DNA of 5,739 bases from an uncultured Bacillota bacterium. GTDB taxonomy: Bacteria; Bacillota_I; Bacilli_A; RFN20; CAG-449. Both the position numbers and the translations under genes were made by a program. The first letter of the stretch is position 1. Each line of letters begins with the position of its first letter. Positions 5,717 to 5,739 of this stretch are shown in pieces. The notes below the pieces were generated by a model, which worked only from the letters and a program-made list of their open reading frames with translations, made no database searches and was not told where the DNA came from. The stretch is from positions 1 to 5,739 of the forward strand of contig CAJKZK010000107.1 in the NCBI GenBank assembly GCA_905204225.1, given 5' to 3'.

Positions 5717-5739
5717 ATATTAAATGATTTAATTATTAA

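Noticed and set aside
1..5739. Use of TGA as tryptophan (Mycoplasma-type code)
   Set aside because: The Trp codons checked in cpsC, tyrS and the M18 gene are TGG, and every complete gene ends in TAA. The window gives no evidence of reassignment, although it cannot exclude it.
1..5739. Mobile elements, CRISPR arrays, tRNA or rRNA genes
   Set aside because: No spaced direct repeats, transposase-like proteins, terminal inverted repeats or cloverleaf-forming sequences were seen on either strand.

Overview
The window is chromosomal DNA from a very AT-rich, Gram-positive-type bacterium. A low-GC member of the Bacillota is the best fit (Bacilli, possibly one of the uncultured Mollicutes-related or Erysipelotrichia-like gut groups); this is inferred from gene types and base composition and no marker fixes the taxon. 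The supporting signs are a T-box riboswitch, a capsule system with the kinase split into separate modulator and kinase proteins, strong AGGAGG-like ribosome binding sites, and AT-rich codon use. All four complete minus-strand genes and the one plus-strand gene stop with TAA. The Trp codons I checked are TGG, so nothing points to a reassigned TGA.

Layout. On the minus strand, read right to left: a tyrosine T-box leader (about 4100 to 3919) with its promoter; tyrS (3918-2683); a gene for a probable lipoprotein with two thioredoxin-like domains (2702-1740), which starts inside the end of tyrS; a 97-base gap holding a good promoter; then cpsC (1642-857), cpsD (857-174) and the first 54 codons of cpsB (162-1), which runs off the left edge. 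On the plus strand, divergent from tyrS: one M18-family zinc aminopeptidase gene (4265-5641), followed by a strong hairpin terminator (5685-5716) that could work in both directions. The 346-base divergent gap (3919-4264) holds the T-box, the tyrS promoter and a weak candidate promoter for the peptidase. The stretches 4145-4168, 5642-5684 and 5717-5739 show nothing I can name.

How the genes work together. cpsC, cpsD and cpsB form a bacterial tyrosine-kinase phosphoregulation cassette for surface polysaccharide (membrane modulator, autophosphorylating kinase, PHP-type phosphatase), in the same order as Bacillus subtilis ywqC-ywqD-ywqE. They are tightly packed, with a stop/start overlap and an 11-base spacer. 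tyrS charges tRNA-Tyr and is controlled by a T-box whose specifier codon is UAC. The thioredoxin-like gene overlaps tyrS by 20 bases, so it should share that control.

Most worth a second look: the T-box has a textbook tRNA-binding element but no terminator before the start codon. Its 3' half instead abuts, and can pair with, the tyrS Shine-Dalgarno sequence, which suggests control of translation. The leader is also unusually compact, with no stem II. The protein coupled to tyrS has two CXXC thioredoxin domains, a lipobox-like signal and about 9% tyrosine. In CpsD, both arginines of the EX2RX2R oligomerisation motif are replaced by glutamine.
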